Assembly: GCA_023227685.1 (NCBI GenBank) | Contig: JALNVG010000046.1 | Coordinates: forward strand, 1-14,226 | DNA from: Bacteroidaceae bacterium | Lineage (GTDB): Bacteria; Bacteroidota; Bacteroidia; Bacteroidales; Bacteroidaceae | Reading direction: 5' to 3' | Length of the DNA stretch: 14,226 nucleotides | Part shown: one piece after another, positions 6,730 to 12,880 of the stretch | Layout: each line of letters opens with the position of its first letter | How positions within the stretch are numbered: position 1 is the first letter of the stretch | The notes under the pieces: model-generated | The model's input: the letters and a program-made list of their open reading frames with translations, nothing else | What the model was told of the DNA's origin: nothing | Database searches by the model: none | Made by a program: the position numbers and the translations under genes

Positions 6730-8103
6730 TTATTTAAAATTAAACAATTCTGTCAAATCATAGCGACTCCTCAAGCGAGGTACTCCTTTAAATCTTCCTA
6801 ACAAATAATCTTTGCGGATCTCCTTATCAAAGCGAACGTTATAATCTTCGAGAGAGTGGAGCTGACTGGCTCCCTCCTCATCTTTCACGGCAAACCAGAT
6901 TTCGTCTTTACGCAACAATTTCTGTGTTAGCAACGATGACTCGTGAGTTGAAATGATTAATTGACTCGTCACCCCATCGCAGTGTGAAAGAAATAGATCA
7001 AACAAATCATAAATAAGATTGGGATGCAGACTTCTTTCCATCTCATCGATAATAAAGACTTTATCACCTTTTAAAAGATCGATAATCAGAGGTATGTAGT
7101 CGATGATACGGTTCGTACCGTCCGACTCATCAGCTGTATCAAAATACTCAGGTTTGCTTGTACCTTTCACTTGGTGCTTAGTCATAAACTTCTGAGCTTT
7201 CAATTTATTCTTATCTATGGAAATAAAGTATGTATTTTCTTGGGTTGACAAAAGAGAACGAACATTGTCGGATTTAATATTCGATAAATCATCTTTTATT
7301 TTTTGAAGCACCTTTTCAGGAATACCAATCTTACTCAATTCAACATCCTTTAGGCATATACCGTCAATTCCGGTATCAAAGTAACGTAGTAATTCTTCGT
7401 ATATACGTTGTACCTTTTCATTATTCGTTACTTCGGATTTAATACCTTCCTTATATTTATCATCAGGAAATATTACTTTCAACGAATTAATGAACCAGTC
7501 TAACACATTTTGCAAATCATCAATGTTACTCACATTGTCTTTCATCCTTCGCGTAAGGATTTCGTGCAGAAACAGCTGATTATCGGGCGTGGCCTTGGTC
7601 AAAAATAATAGGAACTGTTTCTCTTCCGACGATTTATTCAATTTCAAAAGGGGCTCAATATCAAATATGTTTTCGGCTTTTGCCGTACGTTCAAAGATTT
7701 TCTTCTCCCCTTTCTTTGATAGCTCGTATAACCATTCTTCCTCTATTCTCTTTGAGTTGAAGGTGAAACCATAAGCATAATTCTTTCCCTTAATTTGAAT
7801 TTCATATTCAATTCGAGAATCCTTCTTCCTGCAAGCTGAATCCAGTTTAAATGGCACATACTCTATCGGTTGATTGATAGCCGTACCTTTCAGAATCAAC
7901 ATTTTACCGAAAGCAATAGCCTTGATCAGATTTGATTTTCCTGAGGCGTTGGCACCTAATACGATGCCGGTTTTAAGTACGGACACTCCTTTGACGGGTG
8001 CCGTCTTATGTTCTTTCTTTAAAAGCCCTTTTCCGGGAAGCATTGAGAATGTAACTCTTCCTTTAAAAGATAATAAATTTTGGACAGAAAATCGTATTAA
8101 CAT
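6730..8103 (-). CDS. AAA ATPase (RloA/AbiLi-like, AAA_15/AAA_21 type), partner of RloB
   Basis: This 457-residue ABC-type ATPase is of the OLD/RloA group. Landmarks are MLIRFSVQNLLSFKGRVTFS (typical start of the family), Walker A GANASGKS at 50-57, a long helical insertion (about 150-300), a signature-like DESDGTNR at 325-332, Walker B plus D-loop VFIIDEMERSLHP at 349-361, and the switch histidine in STHESSLL (385-392). All catalytic positions look intact. Such ATPases paired with Toprim-like nucleases occur in abortive-infection and restriction-linked loci (lactococcal AbiL, the rlo genes of Campylobacter hsd loci, and PARIS, which has the same architecture). It is the first gene of a two-gene operon with RloB and is expressed from a consensus promoter at 8128-8156. 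With RloB broken, the module may be non-functional. The defence role is inferred from family and pairing. Confidence 0.9.
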   Translation of the reverse strand: MLIRFSVQNLLSFKGRVTFSMLPGKGLLKKEHKTAPVKGVSVLKTGIVLGANASGKSNLIKAIAFGKMLILKGTAINQPIEYVPFKLDSACRKKDSRIEYEIQIKGKNYAYGFTFNSKRIEEEWLYELSKKGEKKIFERTAKAENIFDIEPLLKLNKSSEEKQFLLFLTKATPDNQLFLHEILTRRMKDNVSNIDDLQNVLDWFINSLKVIFPDDKYKEGIKSEVTNNEKVQRIYEELLRYFDTGIDGICLKDVELSKIGIPEKVLQKIKDDLSNIKSDNVRSLLSTQENTYFISIDKNKLKAQKFMTKHQVKGTSKPEYFDTADESDGTNRIIDYIPLIIDLLKGDKVFIIDEMERSLHPNLIYDLFDLFLSHCDGVTSQLIISTHESSLLTQKLLRKDEIWFAVKDEEGASQLHSLEDYNVRFDKEIRKDYLLGRFKGVPRLRSRYDLTELFNFK

Positions 8104-8127
8104 AATGTTTATTACTTGATTTCAATG

Positions 8128-8156
8128 CAAATATAGTGAAAAAATCACATCTCAAA
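8128..8156 (-). promoter_or_regulatory. Promoter of the ATPase-RloB operon
   Basis: On the minus strand TATATTTG (8135-8128) is a perfect -7 box, preceded by TTTG (8156-8153) at 17 nt, slightly short of the usual spacing. The ATPase ATG begins 24 nt downstream. The -33 element overlaps the last codons of the decayed gene upstream. Confidence 0.65.
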
Positions 8157-8538
8157 GCATTTTATATGATATTTCTATCAGCTTTGATATTAAGTAGGAT
8201 GTTTTTTCACGTCTTTTTAGTAGAAGGGGATGGTGAACTAAAAAATAATATAATACCTGAAGATGAGTGACTTGTCGGCTTCCTTTTGGCTTGTTTGAAC
8301 CATTCTCTAGGATTATATATAAAATTTAAAATATTGATATGCCAAACGGTAAATCTATCCAATTAATTTAAAAATATTTGGCTTTTAGTTTTGTCAGGAA
8401 CTTCTCCAATAGCTGTTTTGATAAGAGCATTTTGAAATGCTTTTATTTTTTTTCTTCACTTGTTTTTAAGGCATAAGTAGTTGCTTGAAGAACTACATCA
8501 AGAAATTGTTCATTGCTCTGTAATTTTACAAAATCATT
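8152..8538 (-). pseudogene. Decayed, multiply frameshifted gene remnant of unidentified family
   Basis: Coding-like peptide segments join across lesions on the minus strand. NDFVKLQSNEQFLDVVLQAT continues to KTSEEKK, then hits a stop at 8445-8443. Adding one A to the eight-A run there gives IKAFQNALIKTAIGEVPDKT and QIFLN, an in-frame stop at 8365-8363 (tyrosine would fit), then LDRFTVWHINILNFIYNPRE and WFKQAKRKPTSH. A further shift near 8265 opens HLQVLYYFLVHHPLLLKRRE to a TGA at 8154-8152. The N-terminus is missing. The shape (AFQNAL...PD...FLNyLD..T..HI.IL.F...P) recalls a group of uncharacterised bacterial proteins that I cannot name confidently. It is a remnant beside the ATPase/RloB locus and supplies part of that operon's promoter. 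Protein-likeness was judged by eye. Confidence 0.5.
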
Positions 8539-8558
8539 TTAGCTTGAAACTCTATTTT

Positions 8559-8574
8559 TAAACTGTACAGTTTA
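8559..8574. repeat. Perfect 16-bp palindrome
   Basis: TAAACTGT|ACAGTTTA is an uninterrupted dyad in AT-rich intergenic DNA between the pseudogene and the cassette promoter. It resembles a dimeric-repressor operator, but no -7 box overlaps it. Confidence 0.6.
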
Positions 8575-8761
8575 TATGGGGTACGTAAGTAATTATATTT
8601 ATTAATATATATATCATTATAATAATACAATATATATGTTATAATAAATCAACGAATAATACTATCATCATAAGCAATCAAATAAAAAGGAAACAATAAT
8701 GTAAGGTATTCAATTCATTTTGATTTTTTTTAAAATTATGAAGAAAATAATCATTTTTTCT

Positions 8762-8792
8762 TTTGGTTAAAAAAGTTATTTATTTACCTTTG
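8762..8792 (+). promoter_or_regulatory. Consensus Bacteroides promoter at the head of the cassette
   Basis: TTTG (8762-8765), a 19-nt spacer and TACCTTTG (8785-8792) match the consensus in both boxes and in spacing. The first long ORF downstream is the RepA-like gene at 9110. Confidence 0.7.
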
Positions 8793-8851
8793 TATCGGTT
8801 AATATAAAAAATATAATATAAAATAATAACATAAAAAACATAGTTGATAAG

Positions 8852-8899
8852 ATGAAAAACTCAAGAACAAATATCATCTCGGTTATTTCCGGTAATTAA
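8852..8899 (+). CDS. Possible 15-residue leader peptide
   Basis: ATG at 8852 opens MKNSRTNIISVISGN and stops at 8897-8899. It is the first ATG after the consensus promoter at 8762-8792 and follows an A-rich stretch suitable for Bacteroides initiation. It ends 210 nt before the RepA-like gene. The codons show no run of one amino acid that would suggest classical attenuation. It could be a leader peptide, a small protein or chance; an ORF this short is weak evidence on its own. Confidence 0.28.
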   Translation: MKNSRTNIISVISGN

Positions 8900-9109
8900 A
8901 CATATATCCTCTTATTAAAAATAATATATTTGATTATATTTTTCAATAATTATTATAACCATAATATATCTATTTATTTTAATATATATATCTGAATTTT
9001 TCAACAATTCAGTAGAGATATTATCATGCCATTATATCAAGTTAAAACAAGAAACAAATTAAGTAGTCACAATTAACAATTTAATAACAAGAAGAACAGA
9101 TTTACAATT

Positions 9110-10105
9110 ATGGATTCAAATGAACAAGGAGGCGTAAACGTATTCAGAGCCTTAGAAAACAGTACAAATTTTTTTAAAGAATCTCCCTTTCTGATAGATC
9201 TCTCGCAAGACATCGAATTGCCGGAACCGATATTAACAAAAGACGGCACCAATCTCTTTTCGGTAGGCGAGATCAGTTGCGTGAGCGGAGCGGCCAAATC
9301 AAGAAAAACATTCTTTCTGAGCGCTATCACGGTAGCCTATCTGAGCGAAGAAGGTTATCTGGGGTTCAAGCCGGGCAACATCAAAAGTCCCCTGTTGCTG
9401 GTGGACACGGAGCAGGGCATGCCGTTCACTTACAACGTGGTGCGGCGCATACACAACATGATGGGTTGGGATGCCGGGCAGAACAACAAGAACCTGAAGG
9501 TGATCAACTTTCGCAAGCTCACTCCGGAGACGAGACTACAGGCTCTCGAGCAAGCCCTGAAGATATACAAACCCGCGTTTTGCCTCATCGACGGTGTGGC
9601 CGACCTCGTGACTGACGTTAATGATGCCGCCGAAGCATCCGACATCGTTTCATGGCTCATGAAAAACAGCTCCGAATATAACTGCCACATCCTTTGCGTG
9701 CTCCACACCAACCCCTTCACCGACAAGCAGCGGGGACACTTGGGGTCGATGCTCATAAGAAAGTGCGAAACAGTGATCAACCTCACTCGCGAAGGAGACT
9801 TCACCGTGGCCAAAGAAGCCTACGGGCGCAACAAGGAAGTGCCCAGCACCACTTTCACCATCGACCAATCGGGATTTCCCATACTGGCCGACATGCCCTG
9901 CAAAACGAATAAGAAAGAAAGCCTCAAAGCCGATTTCAAGGCCGTCATGCCTGCCTCCTCTTCCATCGCCTACACCGACCTTGTGCGGATATTGGGCGAA
10001 CGATTGAATTTCGGCATCGGTAAGGCCAAATGTCAAATCAAAAGGGCCGTCGAAAACAACGTGATCGAAAAGAATGAAGCAGGATTCTATAGTATTAATT
10101 ATTAA
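9110..10105 (+). CDS. RepA-like P-loop ATPase (AAA_25 type) of a replication cassette
   Basis: The product has 331 residues and a RecA-fold ATPase core: EISCVSGAAKSRKTFFLSAI (P-loop GAAKSRKT at 60-67), LLLVDTEQG (96-103), Walker B-like AFCLIDGVADLV (156-167), and ILCVLHTNP (194-202) followed by GSMLIRKCETVINL. Residues 280-331 form a winged-helix-like tail (YTDLVRILGERLNFGIGKAK, then KRAVENNVIEKNEAGFYSI). The domain order resembles the hexameric RepA-type helicase/ATPase proteins of plasmids and mobile elements that load at origins. The P-loop has Arg65 where a second Gly is usual. Base composition becomes clearly GC-richer than the upstream DNA after about position 9260, suggesting transfer. 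A primase-like gene follows, so a replication role is the natural reading, but a standalone replicon is not shown. Confidence 0.8.
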   Translation: MDSNEQGGVNVFRALENSTNFFKESPFLIDLSQDIELPEPILTKDGTNLFSVGEISCVSGAAKSRKTFFLSAITVAYLSEEGYLGFKPGNIKSPLLLVDTEQGMPFTYNVVRRIHNMMGWDAGQNNKNLKVINFRKLTPETRLQALEQALKIYKPAFCLIDGVADLVTDVNDAAEASDIVSWLMKNSSEYNCHILCVLHTNPFTDKQRGHLGSMLIRKCETVINLTREGDFTVAKEAYGRNKEVPSTTFTIDQSGFPILADMPCKTNKKESLKADFKAVMPASSSIAYTDLVRILGERLNFGIGKAKCQIKRAVENNVIEKNEAGFYSINY

Positions 10106-10147
10106 CAATAACAGTTACGCCAAACACCTTTCAGAAGTGAGGTATGT

Positions 10148-10219
10148 GGGGTGGTCTGGGTCTGGGTCTTTAGGGAGTATCTATAGATAACCTCCCTAGA
10201 CCCAGACCCAGACCACCCC
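10148..10219 (+). repeat. Long hairpin with G-quadruplex-type arm between repA-like and primase-like genes
   Basis: The 22-nt arm 10148-10169 (GGGGTGGTC, then GGGTCT repeats) is an exact reverse complement of 10198-10219. Inside, AGGGAG (10172-10177) pairs with CTCCCT (10192-10197), and a 12-bp palindrome TATCTATAGATA (10178-10189) forms the tip. Only two 2-nt bulges interrupt the hairpin. The plus-strand arm has four G tracts (10148-10151, 10158-10160, 10164-10166, 10173-10175) with loops of 6, 3 and 6 nt, fitting the G3+N1-7 quadruplex rule. Six T residues follow at 10228-10233, eight bases after the stem, so an attenuator or terminator is possible, as is a cruciform origin or nick-site element. 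Confidence 0.85.
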
Positions 10220-10246
10220 CATAACCATTTTTTCAAGACAAGAATA

Positions 10247-11308
10247 ATGGATATAAAATATAATTACAAAGAGATAGCACGCGAAATGCTCATGCGCGGA
10301 TTCGTAGCCGACGAGTACGACCACTGGGTACGGCTGGGCATGTCGTTGTCGGAGCTCGGCGATGAGGGAAAAGACCTTTTCCACCTGCTGAGTTCCTCAT
10401 CGCACAAGTACAAGATGGCCGAAACAGAAAAGAAGTTCGCCCGATGCACGCAGCACACCAACAGGAAGATCGGCATCGGCACTTTTCTGCTCATGGCCAA
10501 GAATACGGGTGTGGATATCAAAGAATTCAGAATCAATAACAACTTAAATTATAAAAAAATGAATAACAACAGCCCTCTTTTCGACACGATACCGACGGCA
10601 CAGATGCAAAAAACGATAAGCGACAGAAGCAGTTTCTGCCAATTTCTTCAATCGATTTACACGCAGGAACAGGTGGCCGCCGCGGTCAACCTCTACAAAC
10701 TCGGACTGACCAGAAACGGCGACACCATCTTCTGGCAAATCGACCGCGGCAACCGTGTACGCACCGGAAAAATCATGAAGTACGACCCCCTCACCGGACA
10801 CCGTCTGCACGAGGAGGGAGCGGTGGGCTGGATACACAACTGCAACGGAATCAAGAAGAATTTCAACCTCGAGCAGTGCCTCTTCGGACTTCACCTGACC
10901 GCCGCTCCTGATGCTTCCCAAAAGCTGCATTGCGTAGTGGAGAGCGAAAAGACGGCCGTAATCTGCGCCATGGAATTTCCTCAAAACGTCTGGCTGGCCA
11001 CCGGCGGTGTGGGCAATCTGACCGAGGATAAACTCCTGCCCATCAAAGACCGTAACATCTCCCTCTTTGCCGATGCCGACGCCTTTGGCGCATGGAACGA
11101 AAAGACCGTGCTCATGAGAAATAACGGCTTCAACATCATGCTCTCCGACGAGATTGAGAATAAGGCCACCGCCGATGAGAAAGCCGCAAAGCTCGATCTG
11201 GCGGATTTCATCCTCAGAGAAAAAGGGCACTGGCAGCAAACCATCAAAGAGCAAGAACCCAGTCTCTTCGCCCCATCACCCGATCAGTTCTCCATCGGGC
11301 CGGATTAA
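10247..11308 (+). CDS. Primase-like protein: PriCT_2-type N-terminus plus Toprim-type C-terminal domain
   Basis: The product has 353 residues. Residues 1-95 resemble PriCT_2/VirE-associated domains (YKEIAREMLMRGFVADEYDH, then WVRLGMSLSELGDEG, GIGTFLLMAKNTGVDIKEF). Residues 128-325 look like DUF6371/Toprim-type proteins from Bacteroides mobile elements: FWQIDRGNRVRTGKIMKYDP, the Toprim glutamate in VVESEKTAVICA (229-240), and the DxD motif in ISLFADADAFGAW (271-283; Asp276 and Asp278). This suggests a primase-type polymerase partner of the RepA-like ATPase. The linker at 96-110 (INNNLNYKKMNNN) is AT-rich and looks like an intergenic sequence read in frame; ATG at 10559 after an A-rich stretch could be an internal start for the Toprim part alone. 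No CHC2 zinc finger is visible. The gene is GC-rich like its upstream partner. Confidence 0.75.
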   Translation: MDIKYNYKEIAREMLMRGFVADEYDHWVRLGMSLSELGDEGKDLFHLLSSSSHKYKMAETEKKFARCTQHTNRKIGIGTFLLMAKNTGVDIKEFRINNNLNYKKMNNNSPLFDTIPTAQMQKTISDRSSFCQFLQSIYTQEQVAAAVNLYKLGLTRNGDTIFWQIDRGNRVRTGKIMKYDPLTGHRLHEEGAVGWIHNCNGIKKNFNLEQCLFGLHLTAAPDASQKLHCVVESEKTAVICAMEFPQNVWLATGGVGNLTEDKLLPIKDRNISLFADADAFGAWNEKTVLMRNNGFNIMLSDEIENKATADEKAAKLDLADFILREKGHWQQTIKEQEPSLFAPSPDQFSIGPD

Positions 11309-11330
11309 TCCCGCTCCCCGCCCGATAACA

Positions 11331-11398
11331 ACAAAAGTTAGCGTGACAAGAACAGAAGAAATATCGAAATCTTCAGTTCTTATCACGCTAACTCTTGT
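11331..11398. repeat. 29-bp imperfect inverted repeat between convergent genes
   Basis: Arm 11331-11359 (core AGTTAGCGTGA) is the reverse complement of 11370-11398 with three mismatches and a 10-nt loop. It lies between the primase-like gene (plus) and the DUF4248 gene (minus), so a bidirectional terminator is the simplest reading, although only short T runs flank it. A further 44 nt to the DUF4248 stop is unassigned. Confidence 0.75.
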
Positions 11399-11442
11399 TT
11401 ATCCCGCCCTCTCCACCTACCCCGGGGACGGACGGTCACGCA

Positions 11443-11685
11443 TCAGGGTTCACCCAGAATTTCAACAAGCATCCTCACCTGCCGTTTGCTGAACGCCACG
11501 TCTTTTTTGCTCTCACGCTCGGTATAAAAATGCTCACGCAACTCATCGTTATGATTGATCCAGCCACGAAGTTTGCGCAACGCATAGACGGCCGACAATT
11601 CGGGATTATACAGTCCGGCAAGCTCTGATTTCAAGTATGGCCTGATGATGAACGGCTGTTCGGCCACTGATCGGTCTTTTTCCAT
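11443..11685 (-). CDS. DUF4248 protein
   Basis: This 80-residue protein matches my memory of DUF4248, a small Bacteroidales family found in this type of cassette: FIIRPYLKSELAGLYNPELS, then AVYALRKLRGWINHNDELRE, and KRQVRMLVEILGEP at the end. It is soluble, has no signal peptide, and its K/R content and helical appearance suggest a helix-turn-helix-like or DNA-associated protein, although no function is established. It is transcribed against its neighbours from its own consensus promoter (11731-11761), convergent with the primase-like gene and divergent from the HU gene. Start at 11685 (MEKDRSVAEQ) is the first ATG after the promoter. Confidence 0.85.
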   Translation of the reverse strand: MEKDRSVAEQPFIIRPYLKSELAGLYNPELSAVYALRKLRGWINHNDELREHFYTERESKKDVAFSKRQVRMLVEILGEP

Positions 11686-11730
11686 TTCTTAGTTCTTTTT
11701 TGTTAATATTTATCGTTTCGTTTATTGACA

Positions 11731-11761
11731 CAAATATACTAAAAATATGCCACGTGAACAA
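11731..11761 (-). promoter_or_regulatory. Promoter of the DUF4248 gene
   Basis: On the minus strand TTG (11761-11759), a 20-nt spacer and TATATTTG (11738-11731) match the Bacteroides consensus; the start codon is 45 nt downstream. Confidence 0.65.
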
Positions 11762-11800
11762 GCTTTTGACGGGCTTTTTGAGAATAAATATCAGGGCTTT

Positions 11801-11870
11801 TGCAATACTTCTGAATACTTCTGAGCACACCTGAGTCTTTTGAAGTCCACCGAAGCACTTTGAAGAACTT
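11801..11870. repeat. Degenerate 10-bp-period array upstream of the HU gene (about 7 units)
   Basis: Successive ten-base blocks from 11801 read tgcaatactt, ctgaatactt, ctgagcacac, ctgagtcttt, tgaagtccac, cgaagcactt, tgaagaactt with no insertions. A TGA or GAA core recurs at the same place in blocks 2-7, and blocks end in CTT, CAC or TTT. The array stops about 18 bases before the HU gene's -7 box. It lies between the divergent DUF4248 and HU promoters. A GGGCTTTT direct repeat (11771-11778, 11794-11801) precedes it. Confidence 0.6.
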
Positions 11871-11888
11871 TCGCCAATCCTGATGCCG

Positions 11889-11896
11889 TATCTTTG
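11889..11896 (+). promoter_or_regulatory. -7 promoter element of the HU-like gene
   Basis: TATCTTTG fits TAnnTTTG and lies 45 nt before the ATG at 11942. The nearest upstream TTTG (11859-11862) is 26 nt away, longer than usual, and lies inside the 10-bp-period array. Confidence 0.55.
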
Positions 11897-11941
11897 CATC
11901 ACAGTTATTTCAAGTATCAATAATCTTAAATCTCAAAAAAG

Positions 11942-12424
11942 ATGTCTATTATCTTCAAAAAGATTCTTCGCAAAAAGCCCGGTGACAAAACTTCCGTGGG
12001 CAAGTATTATCCGCAGTTGGTCACGCTGGGGCAATCGTCCACCCTGCCGCTCATTGCCGCAAAAATGAAGAACACCAGTTCGCTCTCATTGGGTGATATC
12101 AAGAGCGTGCTGACCAATTTCGTTGAGTGCATGATGGGAGAATTGCTGAACGGCAAAACCGTCAATATTGCCGACTTCGGAGTGTTCTCGCTCACCGCAC
12201 GCACCAAGGGCACAAAAAAAGAAGAAGACTGCGTATCGGGCAACATCAAATCCGTACACATCAACTTCCGTGCCTCCACCACCATCAAGCCGAGCCTCGT
12301 GTCCACCCGTGCCGAAGACAAGCTGGTGTTTGTAGACCTTGCCGATGTGCTCAAGACCAAAGACTCCGATAGCAAAAGCGGCGGCGATGATTCAGGCGAC
12401 ACACCTGCGGATCCGTTAGCATAA
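11942..12424 (+). CDS. HU-like (HU/IHF superfamily) DNA-binding protein with acidic tail
   Basis: The product has 160 residues. It has the Bacteroidetes 'HU-related' shape: an N-terminal extension (MSIIFKKILRKKPGDKTSVG, then KYYPQLVTLGQSSTLPLIAA), helical residues 35-70 (LSLGDIKSVLTNFVECMMGE), the HU beta-saddle with VNIADFGVFSLTARTKGTKK (74-93), a variable arm (VSGNIKSVHINFRASTTIKP), and a low-complexity acidic Ser/Asp/Gly tail from about 137. HU proteins bind and bend DNA as dimers. An acidic tail is not part of canonical HU and may modulate binding or partners. Phased 10-bp arrays lie on both sides of the gene (11801-11870, 12651-12880), making them candidate binding sites; that link is inference. 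Neighbouring genes are the DUF4248 and amidase genes. Confidence 0.88.
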   Translation: MSIIFKKILRKKPGDKTSVGKYYPQLVTLGQSSTLPLIAAKMKNTSSLSLGDIKSVLTNFVECMMGELLNGKTVNIADFGVFSLTARTKGTKKEEDCVSGNIKSVHINFRASTTIKPSLVSTRAEDKLVFVDLADVLKTKDSDSKSGGDDSGDTPADPLA

Positions 12425-12496
12425 CAGAGCCACCGGAATAACAGGCTTGACGGCAATAAGATAATGTCTGCCATACGGTAAAAAAAAGAAAAAATC

Positions 12497-12679
12497 ATGT
12501 TCAAATCAATCGGACAAATCGATCACCGCAACGGGGTTGCAGAGAAATCAGATACCGGAACCCTTCGGGCCGGAACGTATCCCGCAACCCGAAAAGGAAT
12601 GTTGCAAAAACAGGAACAACGAATCGCTTTCTTTGATAACCGTTGGCAGCCATTTATAACCATTAGAAGCCAGAAATAA
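12497..12679 (+). CDS. Doubtful 60-codon ORF
   Basis: ATG at 12497 follows a strongly A-rich stretch typical of Bacteroides initiation and opens MFKSIGQIDHRNGVAEKSDT. It runs through an RNA-hairpin-forming segment (12534-12590) and ends inside the 10-bp array. I recognise no family. It may be a small real protein, or chance reading of a structured non-coding region. The overlap with both non-coding structures argues for the latter. Confidence 0.2.
   Translation: MFKSIGQIDHRNGVAEKSDTGTLRAGTYPATRKGMLQKQEQRIAFFDNRWQPFITIRSQK
12534..12590 (+). ncRNA. Possible structured RNA element downstream of the HU gene
   Basis: Nested pairings are visible: GGGTTGC (12534-12540) with GCAACCC (12584-12590); GATAC (12551-12555) with GTATC (12577-12581); CGG (12556-12558) with CCG (12570-12572); CCC (12561-12563) with GGG (12567-12569) around a TTC loop. 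All stems are coaxially ordered, separated by internal loops. This could be a 3'-UTR structure of the HU transcript or the head of a small RNA continuing into the repeat array. No known RNA family was recognised. Confidence 0.4.
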
Positions 12680-12880
12680 CCACGAATTACCATAAACTAC
12701 CATAGATAACCATGAACAACCATCGATAGCCAATAACTGCCATTAGGAGCCATAAATAACCATTGGAGGCCATAAATAGCCAATAACAACAATTAGTAAC
12801 CACAAATAGCCAACAACAACCACAAACAACCAATGCCAACCATTAGAAGCCCTATATAACCAACAACAGCCATTAGTAAC
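12651..12880. repeat. Exact 10-bp-period degenerate tandem array, 23 units
   Basis: From 12651, 23 consecutive ten-base blocks (catttataac, cattagaagc, cagaaataac ... cattagtaac) keep register without a single indel. Position 10 is C in all 23 units, position 9 is always A or G, position 1 is C in 22 and position 2 is A in 22. The effective motif is RCCA every 10 bp, with an AT-rich variable interior (approximate consensus CATNAATAAC). A partial 24th block starts at 12881. The period is not a multiple of three, so coding is unlikely. No protein gene is supported between 12425 and 12947 apart from the doubtful ORF at 12497. Confidence 0.9.

Larger units (their letters stand above)
8575..9109. 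other. Very AT-rich intergenic/leader region upstream of the repA-like gene
   Basis: Apart from the promoter at 8762-8792 and a 15-codon ORF at 8852-8899, I see no gene here. There are long AT-only tracts (about 8594-8650 and 8920-8990) rich in ATATAT and TTATAAT steps, resembling a DNA-unwinding element. A small dyad CTGAATT (8992-8998) / AATTCAG (9006-9012) precedes the gene. From the promoter, the leader to the ATG at 9110 would be about 310 nt, long for this organism, so regulation within the leader is possible. Confidence 0.5.

Noticed and set aside
9430..9813. Antisense ORFs over the RepA-like and primase-like genes
   Set aside because: GC-rich genes generate long antisense reading frames. 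The sense frames carry clear motifs and the antisense ones do not.
10148..10219. Ordinary intrinsic terminator of the RepA-like gene
   Set aside because: Not excluded, but the T run begins eight bases after the stem and the stem is far longer and more repetitive than a terminator needs, so it was kept as a hairpin of unknown role.
11606..11920. 104-codon minus-strand ORF overlapping the DUF4248 gene
   Set aside because: It covers the DUF4248 coding region in another frame, its own promoter and the phased array. No family resemblance; treated as a chance reading.
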